Source: Cristatella mucedo (lineage: Eukaryota; Bryozoa; Phylactolaemata; Cristatellidae). Taken from it: a stretch of 64,000 nucleotides of DNA. The notes below the pieces were generated by a model. The model had not been told where the DNA came from and did not search any database. It saw only the letters and a list, made by a program, of their open reading frames with translations. This document shows, piece by piece, positions 51,695 to 63,457 of the stretch (position 1 is the stretch's first letter; every line of letters begins with the position of its first letter). A program made the translations under genes and the position numbers. Where the stretch lies: NCBI GenBank assembly GCA_009760855.2, contig WPIO01000134.1:1062539-1126538 (forward strand), given 5' to 3'.

Positions 51695-52640
51695 GTATGA
51701 CTCTATGCTGAAATTAAATAACGATAAAACCGAACTGCTGCTCATAGGACACCCTAAGCGTGTGTCTGGATTAAAAGGCTTTGCTCTTCTAATAGGTAAT
51801 GCTATCGTGCGTCACCGCGTGCTCGAAATTTAGGTGTCGTTTTCGACAGCTGCCTCAATTTTCAAAGCTTCCTTCAAAAGACTGCTTCTACAGCTAGTCA
51901 TCACGTCCGATCCCTATCCAAGATCAGGAGCTGTCTCCCACAGTTGCTTGTAAAAAATTTAACTAGTTCCTTAGTTCTGTTTCGGCTTGATTATTGTAAT
52001 TTCCGTCGGCTGGGCTACCAAAGAAATCTATTAGGCCACTGCAGCTGAATATGGCTGCAAGGCTAGTCTTTAAGTCCCAGAGGTTTGAGCACGTGTCTCC
52101 TTTGCTAAAAGAGCTAGGATGGAGCCGGTTGATCAACGGATACAAAGAGCAAAGTTCTTACGCTGACCCACAAGGCTCGCCACAGCTTGGCTCCTTCATA
52201 CCTAGCTGAACTGCTGCATCAGTTTCAGCCTGTTCTCGCCCTCAGGTCCTGTGTGGACAATAAATTAGCTGTCCCATTCCTCCGCATAAAGACCGTTGGC
52301 GACAGAAGCTTTAGCTCTGCAGGTCTTAGACTGTGGAACTCACTTCCACAATTCTTATGCAACGACAACTACTCTCCGACTGCCGACTATGGCTCATCCT
52401 TTTCAGCGGTCCTGAGCTGCAACTTCCATGCTACTCACTGTTATGATAAGACCTCAGCTGCTCTTCTGACTCTGCTATGCTTCCCACTTACTCTTTGTAC
52501 GAAGTCTGTTGGCTACCGAATGCGTACCAAAGCTGCTTAGGCTTTGAGTGCGCTATACAAAGCTCTCCTGCGTAACTCCCATACGGTCTTTATGACTTTG
52601 TGGAGTTACAGACGGAGATACATTACATTACATAGGGCCC
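51695..52640 (+). mobile_element. LINE family B, 3' portion
   Basis: Reads LKLNNDKTELLLIGHPKRVS, then SLSKIRSCLPQLLVKNLTSS-like text, RFEHVSPLLKELG and MAPSYLAELLHQFQPVLALR (52187 on), ending with a characteristic 3' UTR (GGAGTTACAGACGGAGATAC) and an ACATT tail. Best copy of this family in the window, with stops. Confidence 0.88.
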
Positions 52641-52892
52641 GTAGTACCCCTTGCAGAAACAGCGCGTTCGTAGATACCCCGTGCATCGGCGTATTAGCTA
52701 ACTGGGAATCGGCATACAAGCAGCCTGTAATGGCTGCGTTCAGTGATGCATATACAAAAAAGTCTCATGGGTAGGTAGACGTATGTTCTACCGAGTAACA
52801 CATTTAACGCTGTCCCGCTATCTCTGAGAAAGGATCACGCTTGCCTCACTAAACCGAGTTTGTAGCCAACCGCTAGTATGGAGAGAGCATTA

Positions 52893-52947
52893 CCTGGTTT
52901 TCATTCGCCTGGTTTTCATTCGCCTGGTTTCCATTCGCCTGGTTTCC
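52893..52947. repeat. 15-bp tandem repeat, 3.7 copies
   Basis: CCTGGTTTTCATTCG twice, CCTGGTTTCCATTCG once, then CCTGGTTTCCAGAGG. Confidence 0.95.
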
Positions 52948-54127
52948 AGAGGCCACAGTCTACTCACCCCGTAGCCCTGTCGTGTTTCAAAGCTCACTAA
53001 AATGCCAACCGACGGTTACTAGTACTGCTTCTGCACTCTTCTTATGAAGTGAAAATCCCGCCGGAACTCCCTACATGCACTCGCTAGGAGTGAGCCACTG
53101 CCTGCACTATTCTCTCGCCAAGAAGAAGGGTTTATTGTGTCTGGGGATTACCTTAGAGAAAGCTGCTTGCGTTTCACGCAACGCATGGACAGTCTAACTT
53201 GCGCCCTTAGGCTTGACTCTTTTATTTAACATCAAAATAGCAGAATGCAGATATAGCAGGCACCGCCTCGTCGTTGACCGGACATGCACGCATACAACCT
53301 TTTTACCGTAGTCTCGATTTGACCATTTTCTCGCCCAGGAATTCAAGTCTCTGACGGACTTCTCACTCGGATTCAATATCCGGGAAGTGAGCCGTCGCTC
53401 ATGCGTGGGCGTAAATGCCATTTCGGACATTTACACTGCCATGATATGTAATTGATAACTGATGACACTTTTTTGGAACACGCTCTTCGGCTGATACTTG
53501 TAGGTACTTGCGCTTGGAATAACGTTCTACAATGTGCAAGTAATAATAATGATAAATAAGCATTTATATAAAGCCCTAAGAGAAATGAGCACTTTGCATG
53601 AGCTGGAGCGGAAAAGTTTCGAATGATCATATAATTGAATTTAAAACACACTTAGCGACGAGAAGCCATGGAATGAGTGAAAAAGAGAAACGTCGCTTCG
53701 GGCAGGAAGGGGCCTCTAGGCCATCACTAAGTCACCGGTCCAGCGGTGTACCGGTTGAGCTACAAAGACTAGTTCGAAACTCAACGCAGGGCTTTAAATC
53801 CTCAGCTTTAAAATCGATAATTTAAATTTAGGTTTAAAATAGATTTAAAAAAAGATTTAAAATCGATTTACGATCGTGTGCTCAAGTTGAATCCCAGCGA
53901 GTGAATTAATACGAGTGAATTAATGAGTACATTAGCTATAGTAATTCGTTGCCAAGCTGCAGCCATTACAGCTGCTGCAGTGGGCTATCGGAGAGCCTAT
54001 CCGCTGCGCAGCTAACGAGGAAAGTAGGGTCAGACAAGTAAAGGAGCCCCCAACGAGCGGTCGGAAGCCACGTCTTAGCAAATAGTAAAATGCGACACTT
54101 CAACATGCTTTAGCGCACAAAGGGCCG
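52948..54127. other. Spacer, no gene seen
   Basis: A possible LINE/SINE tail trace at 53545-53595 (ATTTATATAAAGCCCTAAGA) and a GATTTAAAATC-rich stretch at 53800-53870. Confidence 0.45.
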
Positions 54128-54285
54128 CGCTGGTTTGGCCCAGCGATTAATTGAGATGCTGGCCCCCCCGACCAAGGTCAAGATTAACGTAATCAATGGC
54201 GGAGGTCGTGGGCTCGAGCCCCATAGCATATGTGAAACGCCTGAAAAGAGTTTTAGTTCTCGTAGGGCGCTATACAAATGAATAA
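54128..54285 (+). mobile_element. SINE family 1 with 22-base internal insertion
   Basis: CTGGTTTGGCCCAGCGATTA head, CGAGCCCCATAGCATATGTG and GGGCGCTATACAAATGAAT tail. Between GACCAAGGTC and GAGGTCGTGG the usual 5 bases are replaced by AGATTAACGTAATCAATGGC. Confidence 0.9.
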
Positions 54286-56084
54286 TATTTCAAGGGTCAG
54301 TTCACACGTATTGTGCAAATGATGTGAGAATAAATTTGGTGGCTGTGGGTTTTTTACCTTCCTTTTATTTGTCCCAACAGGGTCAAGTCTTGGGATGCAT
54401 ACTATTCAAGGCAAGTCTTTCTACATTGATTTTCGAGGTTCGTTAAGTAAAAATACTGGAGTCGACGGAGCGGAATATACGACGGGACGCCTGCTGATGA
54501 GTACTTGAAGCTCCAAATATGTCAGTCGAAGCAAAAAAATGAAGGGACCTAAAATCAAGTAAAATTAATAGACGTTCGACCTCGGCGATTAACACTAGCG
54601 GTCGGAATAAGTGCTTGGACGAGCTTGTATAGTCAACTGCCGGGTAGAATAAGTCAATACTGAAGAAGTGTTCGCTGTTGTATGTGCTCATGGCGACTAG
54701 GCCGGCGGGTCAGATGCAGTTGGTGGCAGTTTCCTGGTTCAAGCCACTGCCTGTCACAACCTGGTCCTCGTTGATCAGGCCCTGTGCCCCTATGCTAACT
54801 GGGCAGTTTGTCATTGCGCTTGCAAGAACCCGTCGCCGAACTGATAATTTTACTGACGTAGTCGATGCAAGGAGCAATATCGGCGATGCCTTCCGTGCAG
54901 GTCGCAGCCACTAAAGCACAAATACATACGTCGCCATGCTTTGGCAAAATGTACACACCCACGCGACGATACCGAGATGACCACAGTAGCACCAGCGGCC
55001 TGCACAAGCAGTAGCCCACTCCTTCACGAGTCGGGTTATCACTCTCCATCTGAGGTTTTCCACGACCATTAAATACTTCCAAGAGTTGGCCATAATGACT
55101 CATTGCTTGGCCATAGAAAGGTCACATTGCGATCGATAAGGCCATACATGTTAGCAGACCATGATCCGATCGCAAATCGGGGCTAGCTGCAGCTTGTGCG
55201 CCCAATGCCGTCCACAGTGCCCCTAACTCGCACAGTTGCTCGATCGTGGCTTGCAGACCAGTGACCTCTCCGCCGCTGAGATTGCTGCCATCAGAGCCCT
55301 CTCCGCTGCCACAGACAATTGGACTGCAGCAATTCGTCTACTTGCCATTGATGACAATCCATCGGTGAAGATGCTTGCCACGTCCTTCAGGTAAACGAAT
55401 AGCACACCAATCGTGAGCCGAACGAAGCAGATCACAAGAGCCAGCTACTCCTTCTTGCTCGCTCGAAACGCACGTCTCATGCGTTTCGAGATGCAATAGT
55501 AAGTATCGCCTCGCTAAGCGTCGGGACGCTTACGAATGAGCCGGATGTTCTCGTGGACGATGTCCGTCTGAATGTTGGGCAAGTCATCGCGACGTTCTGC
55601 TGGACGGCGAGCGAGAGGTCCCGTTTGCACCTGACCTCGAGGAAGTTGCCTAGGTTGAGCGAACCTGTCGAGTCGTCGAGGCCCGAGGTTGAGCAGACCG
55701 TTGCTTATTACGTATCGTATCGCACCGACCGATCCTTGCAACCACCGAATTCGGCTTTCGGCGATTCTCGGCCATCTATTCCTCACTTAGGCACTTGATT
55801 GTAATGATGAGCGCCTCCTCGTTCATCGGGCCAACGGCTTTCTGCATCGCCTTGCTGCTAAGCAACCGATGGCCGCCTCGACACGCAAGAATCCTGCAAT
55901 CTGGACCGTCGAGTTTCGTACTGCTGCCGAGCCCGTCCGTCGCGAACAGAAGTCGCTGCGCGAAGAAGAAGAAAGGAAGTGCACGGGAAGCAGTAAACAC
56001 CTCACTACATTGGCTGCTCTCCTTTAACTATTAACTCATAAATTAACTCTTCTGTACTTCCCACGTTCCATCGATTGCGTGAGA
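54286..56084. other. No confident gene; unrecognised frames
   Basis: Minus frames at 54795-55103 and 55514-55786 and plus frame 55553-55798 are long for chance but have no family I can name. Possibly an unclassified decayed element. Confidence 0.35.
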
Positions 56085-56215
56085 CGAAGCCTGCTGGCTA
56101 CCGAATGCGTATCGAAAGCCACTTAGGTCTGTGAGTGCGCTATACAAAACTCTCCTGCGTAACACCCACATGGTCTTTGTGGCTTTGTGGAGTTACAGAC
56201 AGAGATACGTACATA
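56085..56215 (+). mobile_element. LINE family B 3' tail
   Basis: GCTGGCTACCGAATGCGTAT through GGAGTTACAGACAGAGATAC, about 90% identical by eye to 52505-52620; a heavily 5'-truncated copy ending in a TACATAC tail. Confidence 0.88.
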
Positions 56216-56321
56216 CATCTGTGATCAAGTGAAATTGAAGCCACTTAAAAGACTGAAAACAGGATGGCTGTGGGTAACGCTTGAGTTTCACAAATTTTTG
56301 GCTTAATATAATAATATAATA

Positions 56322-56434
56322 TAATTCATTTGTATAGCGCCCCAAGATAACTTAATCTTTATTCGGGCGCTTCACACATGCCTCGGGGCTCGAGCCCATG
56401 ACGTCAGCCAGACCTTGGTCGGGGCGCGAGCACT
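56322..56434 (-). mobile_element. SINE family 1, 5' truncated
   Basis: Reverse complement carries CGACCAAGGTCTGGCTGACG, the GGGCTCGAGCCCC B box and CAAATGAATTATAT end. Confidence 0.9.
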
Positions 56435-57451
56435 AGGTATGAGTTGTCATCCAACACACGTGGTGCTAAAAGAACCGGCCGTGAAGATAGTACGAATGAC
56501 GATGGTGAGTCGGAAGTCTAAATTGCATTAATCTTCATCCGGGATCTCGATGGAGATCGAGTGCCTCTGTAAAAAAAAAGCGGAGCTCGATGTGGGGCGC
56601 CGTCTTGCCCTGGCTGTGCTTATGCAGGCGATGAAGCTGAATACAGTTCAACATTTGGCTGTTCGGATGCCGTATCTTCAGGTTGTCGCAGGCGTTGTGC
56701 CGGTGCATATATACATTCGCAGCAGAAGCATTATCTATAAAAGAGGATTTCGATAAGAACGAAAGAATCGCACTTTGAGCAAATCCTCGCTTCAGTGGTC
56801 ACGTTGGCGATGCTGGCACGGATGACGAGTGGTTCACGAATGGTAGAGGACGATGTGATGAACAGATATGTCAGAAATGCTAGACAACGGCAAACTTCCA
56901 TTCGATCCTAATGACGCCAGTTGTTTGCCGCGAATGAGCATAACAGAAAATTCTTGCGTTGTCTTCGACGCTGGCGACAGCCAGTCTCAATGGGCGTTAG
57001 CACTGCACGACGAGAATGTTTACGACAGACACCCGTTTCCGACGAAGCCTATTGAACTGTCGGATATCTGAGGGCGGCGCTTGGTGTTACCCCTAGACAT
57101 TTAGAGGCTGAGCGACTAGAGTTGACGAAGGGCCCGACTTTAGTCTCACCTTGTGGTTGTGGCTTCGGCTGCGGTCGTTCCGTGACCATCGCTACTTGCT
57201 CTCAATCAAGACCCAGACCGCGACAATCGTTAGACGTTGGAATGTTTTACATTATTGTTCCCCCAACCCGTCTTAGCGGGGTGAAGTATGTTGGCTCCAG
57301 GTTTGGCTCGCGATTCGATTAGACTAAAGAGATTAGACTAATTAGGATAAACTTCCGACCGCCCCGTTGGCTCTTCCACTGCACGTAGGGATCGTTGTCG
57401 GTAATCGTTGGGGCCACACAGTCCTTTCCAGCCTGGTCTTAATAAGGTAAG
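56435..57451. other. No confident gene
   Basis: Plus frames 56550-56756 and 56868-57071 (NGKLPFDPNDASCLPRMSIT) are unrecognised; no splice context I can defend. Confidence 0.35.
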
Positions 57452-57620
57452 CTGGTTTAACAGCCTCATTGATATGGCGGCAGAAGAGCCTTCGCTTGTA
57501 CCATTATCGCCACCACTTGTCACCACCGCTTGCATTAGGCAATACAGGATCGCCGACTGCAGGACTCAAACCTAGGACCCGGGTCGTGAAGAGCGAGCCT
57601 CCTGGGTTAAGGCCCGGGGG
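57452..57620 (-). mobile_element. SINE family 2
   Basis: Reverse complement shows CGACCCGGGTCCTAGGTTTG (B box region), CTAATGCAAGCGGTGGTGAC and GGCTGTTAAACCAGCTTACC, in the family order. Confidence 0.75.
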
Positions 57621-59879
57621 TCTTGGTAGTAGCAAACAGAACAACAGACTCGTCTAGAGATAAGTTGCATATTATTGAGCACTGTGACATTAGGAACTAG
57701 TATTCTGCATAGACAGTACACCCTAGTAGTGATCGTCGGGTTTGAAGCGGAAGTGCCGAGTGAGAAGTCAGAACAATTCATTACAGCGCTTGCGGAAGAC
57801 CACGCTGAGCGGCTCAAGAAGTATTGGAAATTCGCGTCGTCTCTTCCTCCGTCTCTTGCTACGCTTGAGCTTCCAACGAGAGGTAACCAATTCACGAACC
57901 CTGGCAGAGGCAGCGACATTTAGGGTACGCTTCAACCGACTCTCATCGAGAAACGACGATGCGGTTAATGGCCGAAAGAAGAAAAGAAGGGCTGCCAGCG
58001 CCAGCCGACGTGGCTGCTGGAGCTGGCGCGAGCTGCTGGAGCGAGCGAGCGAGCGAGAGCGCCAGCGAGCGCCAGTCAGAGAGCGGAGTCGCTGGTTTTT
58101 GAGGATGATTTAGCTTCGTGCTTTATTGATCATTAAGATCCGCAAGCTTGGACTTGCTCGTGTGCAAGAGACCGACGAGCTAAACAAGGTATCAGCTGCA
58201 TCTGCCTGCATGTCCTCTCAGCTAGTAAGGACTTCAAATTGCGAGTAATTATGCAAAGGTCAGAAAATGTGAGCCGTGCTGGGAAAGGATTAAGAAGCCA
58301 GGCGAACCTCGAAAGACAGAAGTCGCATTTCAAGGCGAATTCTTTGCCGCGCCGACCAAAGCAGCACGCTCGGTGGCAAACAGGGGATCAGCTGGGGTAG
58401 ATCAATGGCCGCCGCCAGCGCAGTCAGACCGCTTGTTACTGCTGCAGCTTTGACCGTCGTGGCGAAAGCTGTCTCTAGTTAGGGCGCCGAGCGATGATGT
58501 AACTGGGACAATTATCCAAGGAGCAATACGCGGTGGCTAATTTTTAAATGTATATCGGGACATGCGCTGAGAGAATACACGAAAGCTCCCTTCGCGAATG
58601 CCAGGCATCGCTGGCAAGTGCTACCGGCGCCAAAGCAGCTGCCGCAGGCAGCTTGTGTTGTGTCAGAAAGCTGGCGTCTCTGGGTAATGCAATTGAAGCT
58701 CACTACATTTTCTATGCAACCATACTCATGCTTGCATCAAGCGTGAGCTATTTAGTGGACTCAAAGCGCATCGCCCATTGCCTTTCGGAGCAATTTAGCA
58801 AGCAAGTTCGAGACGAGATACAAGAGCACTGGCACGGGCTGAATCCGTCAGATAATGATAGCAAAGATGATTATTAGCGGTTCCTGACTTATAATTGTTG
58901 GGAAACGGATTGGCCATCTACTGTCTAGACTACATGCAAAGTGATCCGAAATGTTGGTTAGTTAGTTATACTTAAGGCTCGCTTTGATCCGATGTTCTGA
59001 GTCTGCTTGGAATAAACCGCACTGCGTGTAGGAATTGGCTTTGATCTTTGTAACGATCTTTGTATTAATGATGAAATGATCTTTGTAATAACAGTTAAAA
59101 GTCTTTTGCATCGCACCCTGAAAGAACAAATCTCTGTCCATCTGGTTTACAACTCACACTAAGAAAATCAATAGCCAAGAGGTAGTGGTGTCATACTTGA
59201 ACAAGCATGCAAGAGCACACAAGAGAACTTTCACAGGGCCGCAGGTTAACAAGATCCCTGGCTAGCAACGTCCACAGAACCATGCATATCTAAGCTCGGA
59301 AAGCGCACAGGACGAAAAGAAAGATACCTAGTTCGAAGGGAAAGCCGAGCGAAACCGACAGAAGTCTCTAGCTGAGAATTGGCGGCACCAAGTCAGTGCA
59401 GATGGTGACAGAAGCCAGAGGCGAGTTCCAGACTTTATGGGCATCCAATCAAACTCGGGACCCAATCAACAAGAATCTCAATGAAATACCACATAAGGCG
59501 AGAATAGCGATGAATGGCCGGGAACGAGTGGAAGCGAGATCGAACTGGAGGAGCAAGGTCGGACAGATCAAAGCTGGTGCCAGTGCGTGAAGTGACCTGT
59601 CGCTACGGAACGCGTGCTGCATAGACATGAGCGATCGACTCATCGCATGCTGTGCTATACTTTGCAACCGACCCAGCACTTGCCTATCGAGCCCTCTAGT
59701 GTCTGCAATGCCCTCTAGTTTCTCCCCTCTAGTGTCTGCAATGGCATCGAAATTGAACTCAGTCATGCATCAACCTAAATATTTGAGACGCACGAGGACT
59801 TGCTTACCACTCCATCTTCAGCAACTTTGTCAATGATAATACATATTTAAGACTCCATCTTAAGCAAACTTGTCAAGGA
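57621..59879. other. No confident gene; two open frames of note
   Basis: Plus frames 57675-57923 (TALAEDHAERLKKYWKFASS) and 58548-58877 (HYIFYATILMLASSVSYLVD, then QFSKQVRDEIQEHWHGLNPS) look protein-like but match nothing I know. A GAGC repeat lies at 58035-58080, and a 19-base direct repeat CCCTCTAGTGTCTGCAATG occurs at 59692 and 59725. Confidence 0.35.
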
Positions 59880-60620
59880 TAATAATAGTATTATTAAAAC
59901 ATTTGTATACCGCCCTAAGCGAACTAAATCACTTTGTAGGCACTCTAAATATGATGCCAAGAAAGCGTGTCCGTTGGTTAGAGACAGCATGCATTGTGTC
60001 AGTAATCACAAACAGAAATATTCACGTGGATTTAGAAATTCCTGCGAGGAACAATTAAATTTACATAGCTTCTTTTTAGACGTCGTCAAGTTGGGGGATA
60101 TCGCGACAGGTCGGAAGAGAGTTCTCCATTCTTTGGGAGCGTACGAACGAAACGACCTAAAAGGCACGGTTTCTAAATAAATAAATATAATTCATTTATA
60201 TAGCGCCCCAAGAGAACTTAATCTCCATTCAGGCGCTTCACATATGCCTCGGGGCTCAAGCCCACGACCTCAGTCAGACCTTGATCGGGGCGAGCACCTT
60301 AACCGCTAGACCAAACCAGCTCGGCATCTAAAAGGATTTGAGACAGATCCGATCAAAGCTAAACGACTTGAGTAATTTGGATTGGTACGATGTCTTGTCT
60401 GATTGGGAAGTAGTTCGGATCGGTAGGCCGGAGCAAGTGAATTAGGGGACCTAAAAGTGAGTGACACAACCTTGAAGTCGATACGATGCTTGGTAGGGAA
60501 CAAGTACATGTCGGTGAGAAGTAGTCTAACATGAAGTTGTGACGTTCATGACAGAAAAGCCAAGCCGCTGAGTTGTGTACCAACTGTAGGCGCCTAGGTT
60601 TGCTCAGGATCCATTGCAGC
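59880..60620 (-). mobile_element. LINE A 3' end with nested SINE
   Basis: The 3' tail is at 59890-59945. The C-terminal region reads FPTKHRIDFKVVSLTFRSPN, SLAPAYRSELLPNQTRHRT and RRLQLVHNSAAWLFCHERHN. Interrupted at about 60185-60330 by a SINE. Confidence 0.85.
60186..60328 (-). mobile_element. SINE family 1 nested in LINE A
   Basis: Reverse complement shows GCTGGTTTGGTCTAGCGGTT, GTCGTGGGCTTGAGCCCCGA and GAATGGAGATTAAGTTCTCT. Flanked by TCTAAA on both sides, a short candidate target duplication. Confidence 0.92.
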
Positions 60621-60770
60621 ACTCATTATTGAGCTTAAAGAGTTCGAGCGTTTACAACGTTGGACCAATCTCTGTTACTCAGCCGCACTCTGCCCAACAC
60701 TTCACAGCCTGCAACCAAGACTGCGTTGGAACAGAGACTGCCGATAGTTTTAGGTTGGTTGTTCCTTTAC
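60621..60770. other. Short spacer
   Basis: Nothing recognised. Confidence 0.4.
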
Positions 60771-60779
60771 CTTTCACTA

Positions 60780-61400
60780 AATCCAAAAAATTGCCTTCGC
60801 CATTCAGAGGCACGGTAAACAATTGTCTGTACCAGGCACACGAACCGGTTCAAATCCAGCATTTAAGAGAAAAGATGTCCGGTTCGTGGTTTAACAATGC
60901 GCCAAGCAAGTTACATCAATAAAGCACGAGGTATTGAGCCTTTTAAAGCATGGAGTGCTTTGTTCACATAGCTTGCTCCGTAGGTCATAAACGCTAGCAT
61001 GAAATCAAAACCAATGCCAAACTCATTGAGTTTTTAAAACTGCTTGTGATAGAGTTGTGCAGTTAAAATCCCCAAAACGACAATTGTAGGACCGTTTATT
61101 GGAGTGCCATCAAGCATAGCAACTAAAATCGCTAAAGCAGTTGGTTAAAAACCGTCTGTAATTTCATCTATTAATAGACAAATTGGCTTACGATTGACAT
61201 ACTGCTTGATGCTGTCGACGTAACGTAGAAATAACCATTTTACGTATTCAGTCTTTAGATGCGAGGATTGTGGTACAGCGTTTCTATGGCTGGTGTATTT
61301 TCGATGGAAGCTATCCAATTGTGTAGCTTTCTCAAGAGGTATGTCTGCTTGAACGAAATATTCAACCGAATCCAAAACAAACTGGCTGCAAGCGATGATT
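60780..61400 (-). pseudogene. hAT-like transposase relic
   Basis: The minus strand reads VEYFVQADIPLEKATQLDSF, then SSHLKTEYVKWLFLRYVDSI and RKPICLLIDEITDGF. Further down come FDFMLAFMTYGASYVNKALHALKGS and, after a frameshift, CLAHC. This order (F..ANIPL.K...F, KPICLI.DET.D, D.A.YM.KA...LK, C.AH) is that of hAT-like transposases with the first catalytic Asp in the DE(T)TD motif. Stops and frameshifts make it non-functional. No terminal repeats found. Confidence 0.7.
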
Positions 61401-62274
61401 TGTTTTTAGTGGTATTTTATCTCCCACTGCCGTATAGTGTAATACCGTCATGCTCACATCGTTTTCGGGACAGTAAACTCGGGAGCAGGGATACACTTGA
61501 CTCCGAGCACGAGGCCCAGTCTTTGAGCTACAACTGCAACACAAAATGAGGGAGAAATTAAACAAACATTTAACGCAGGCTTCAGTAGAGACATTAGTGA
61601 CATTACCTTTTACGCAGCATTTTTCCTCGGCAGTGCTCCTTCAAAGCCATGCGCTACACGAAAGTTTATCACTGGGTCAAATGAATGTACCGCATGAATG
61701 AATATTACCGAAATTAATTATTATTAAAGAATACCGATGAATGAATGTTCGCAGAATTTGAAAAGTATCACTTCCTCCTACACGCAGGAAATCTGACGCG
61801 AAATCGCACTCCAGCCATTGCATGATAGGTATTTAAGATGGATGCGCTGTGCTACTATGCGTCGATTAACTGAGCCCGATGGCAGTAGCCCCGGTTACCG
61901 AATTTCCGCAAGTAGCATCAAAATTAATAATTTATTTTGCGGATAGCTGCTCTAAAAAGTATAGGATTTCGAATAAAAAAATGCCGTTGACCTGATGCAG
62001 GAGCAGCATTGTCAGAATTTTGCCGAAGCAATCTGAATAACTATGTGTGCAAGAGCTCAATGAAAGGATGCACGCTACGGTTGGCTATAATGACGATATA
62101 AAAAGATATGAGCAATAATGTTCTTAACAATGGAACGCAATGGAATGCAATGGAACTGGTGTGCAAGTTCTTGGAAACATTTCCCGGCTGCTCCGGGCGT
62201 GCAGATACGCTATATGGGCGCCCGAAGAAGGCCCCAGCGGTTGTCGCAAATCAGCCACCAATCTTGAGCTACTT
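61401..62274. other. Spacer, no gene seen
   Basis: AT-rich; GGAACGCAATGGAATGCAAT units repeat briefly at 62130-62155. Confidence 0.5.
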
Positions 62275-62412
62275 CTGGTTTGGTCCAGCGGTTAAGGTGC
62301 ACGCCCCCGACCGAGGTGATGCCGAGGTCGTGGGCTCGAGCCCCGAGGCAAATGTGAAGCGCCTGAATAGAGATTAAGTTCTCTTGGGGCGCTATACAAA
62401 TGAATTATATAT
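62275..62412 (+). mobile_element. SINE family 1
   Basis: CTGGTTTGGTCCAGCGGTTA, GTCGTGGGCTCGAGCCCCGA, GAATAGAGATTAAGTTCTCT and GGGGCGCTATACAAATGAAT are all intact; one of the best copies. Confidence 0.93.
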
Positions 62413-62689
62413 AAAATAAGCTCAATTTTCGTGATCGAGCCTTGGATCCTTGCCCTGAATCTGGTCAGAGGCTGCGCACTTGGGCAATAAAAATACTCGT
62501 TTTCCAAATCGCTGTCTTTCTGCTCGCGAATAGATTTCGACGAGCCCGAAATTGTTTAGCCTATTTGAACATAAATTGGACACATATTCAGGTAGTCATC
62601 GCAGTCGTCGCGCATCCGGGTTACCATGGTAGCCTGGGTTACCACTATCGGGCTTAACTGCTGAACCGGGTGCTGGTTAAACAGGATCC

Positions 62690-62716
62690 GCCCGTAATAG
62701 ATCTGCTATTACGGGC
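62690..62716. repeat. Perfect 11-bp inverted repeat, 5-base loop
   Basis: GCCCGTAATAG pairs with CTATTACGGGC around ATCTG. Confidence 0.85.
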
Positions 62717-62789
62717 CGGTAGCAGCGAAACGGGTTCAAATTTAGCAAAAGCTCTTACTAAGCTATTACTAGTGCGTCGGAGACTGGCG

Positions 62790-63266
62790 ACATAGAAAGT
62801 GTTTCCACAATTCTTATTACTGAGGTCAGCCGAAAAAGCGGCCGGTGCATTTTCTACGACACTCGAAGAAGCTGCCCGCCAGCCCGCCCGCACTTCCTGC
62901 GCGCAAGCCCTTTTTTGCAGCCCATCCGTAGCCAAAGACGCCGCCGCCGCCGCCGTTGCTTCTTTCCGCGGCGGCGAGCGCAGCGTCGCTGCAGAGCCAC
63001 CGGCCGCGACAGAGCCGCAGCCGATGCGGTTGCAACCGTACGCACCGACGCGCCTGTATTCGCAGCCTTCCATTAGAGCATTTACATCCTACGCGGAAGA
63101 CAAGAAATTAGTTTGGCAAGTGCAAGAATTTCAGTGCAGCAGAGGAGGGCGCGTCGCGTTTTCCCGCGGGTGCGTTCTCGTCGCTTCCCAGCTCGCTGGC
63201 CGTCGCCGCGCTCTGCACACGCGACGCGAGACGTTCGCCCAGCCGAAGCGTGACGCCCCGACGACC
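62790..63266. other. GC- and CpG-rich patch
   Basis: Long overlapping frames on both strands (157 codons plus, 139 minus), Ala/Arg/Pro-rich, with no recognisable domain. Resembles the CpG region upstream of HPS5, so it may be a gene start; which strand is unclear. Confidence 0.4.
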
Positions 63267-63404
63267 GAGTAGTATGTCATTTTCCATTTCATAGCCTCAC
63301 CCTCAAATCGAGCATTTTTTCATTCGATCTCGCTTTTTGCTCGATCTCGTTTCAAAATGCCCTCTTTGAGAGTGTCTATGAAATGGAAAAATCCCAGACT
63401 ACTC
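63267..63404. mobile_element. Foldback MITE
   Basis: The ends GAGTAGTATGTCATTTTCCA and the complement of GAGTAGTCTGGGATTTTTCC are inverted and continue through CATTTCATAG. The inner parts also pair (GCATTTTxxCATTCGATCTCG-like), so the whole 138 bases folds on itself. ACC on both sides is a possible 3-bp duplication. Confidence 0.75.
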
Positions 63405-63457
63405 ACCAAATTTTACTTTATAACAAAGAATTTTAAATCAAAAAATAATTATAATAT

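Noticed and set aside
59692-59743. CRISPR-like or satellite repeat
   Set aside because: Only two copies of a 19-base direct repeat; a local duplication.
62275-62360. tRNA gene
   Set aside because: The A and B boxes belong to SINE family 1, with a 3' hairpin tail instead of an acceptor stem; no cloverleaf closes.
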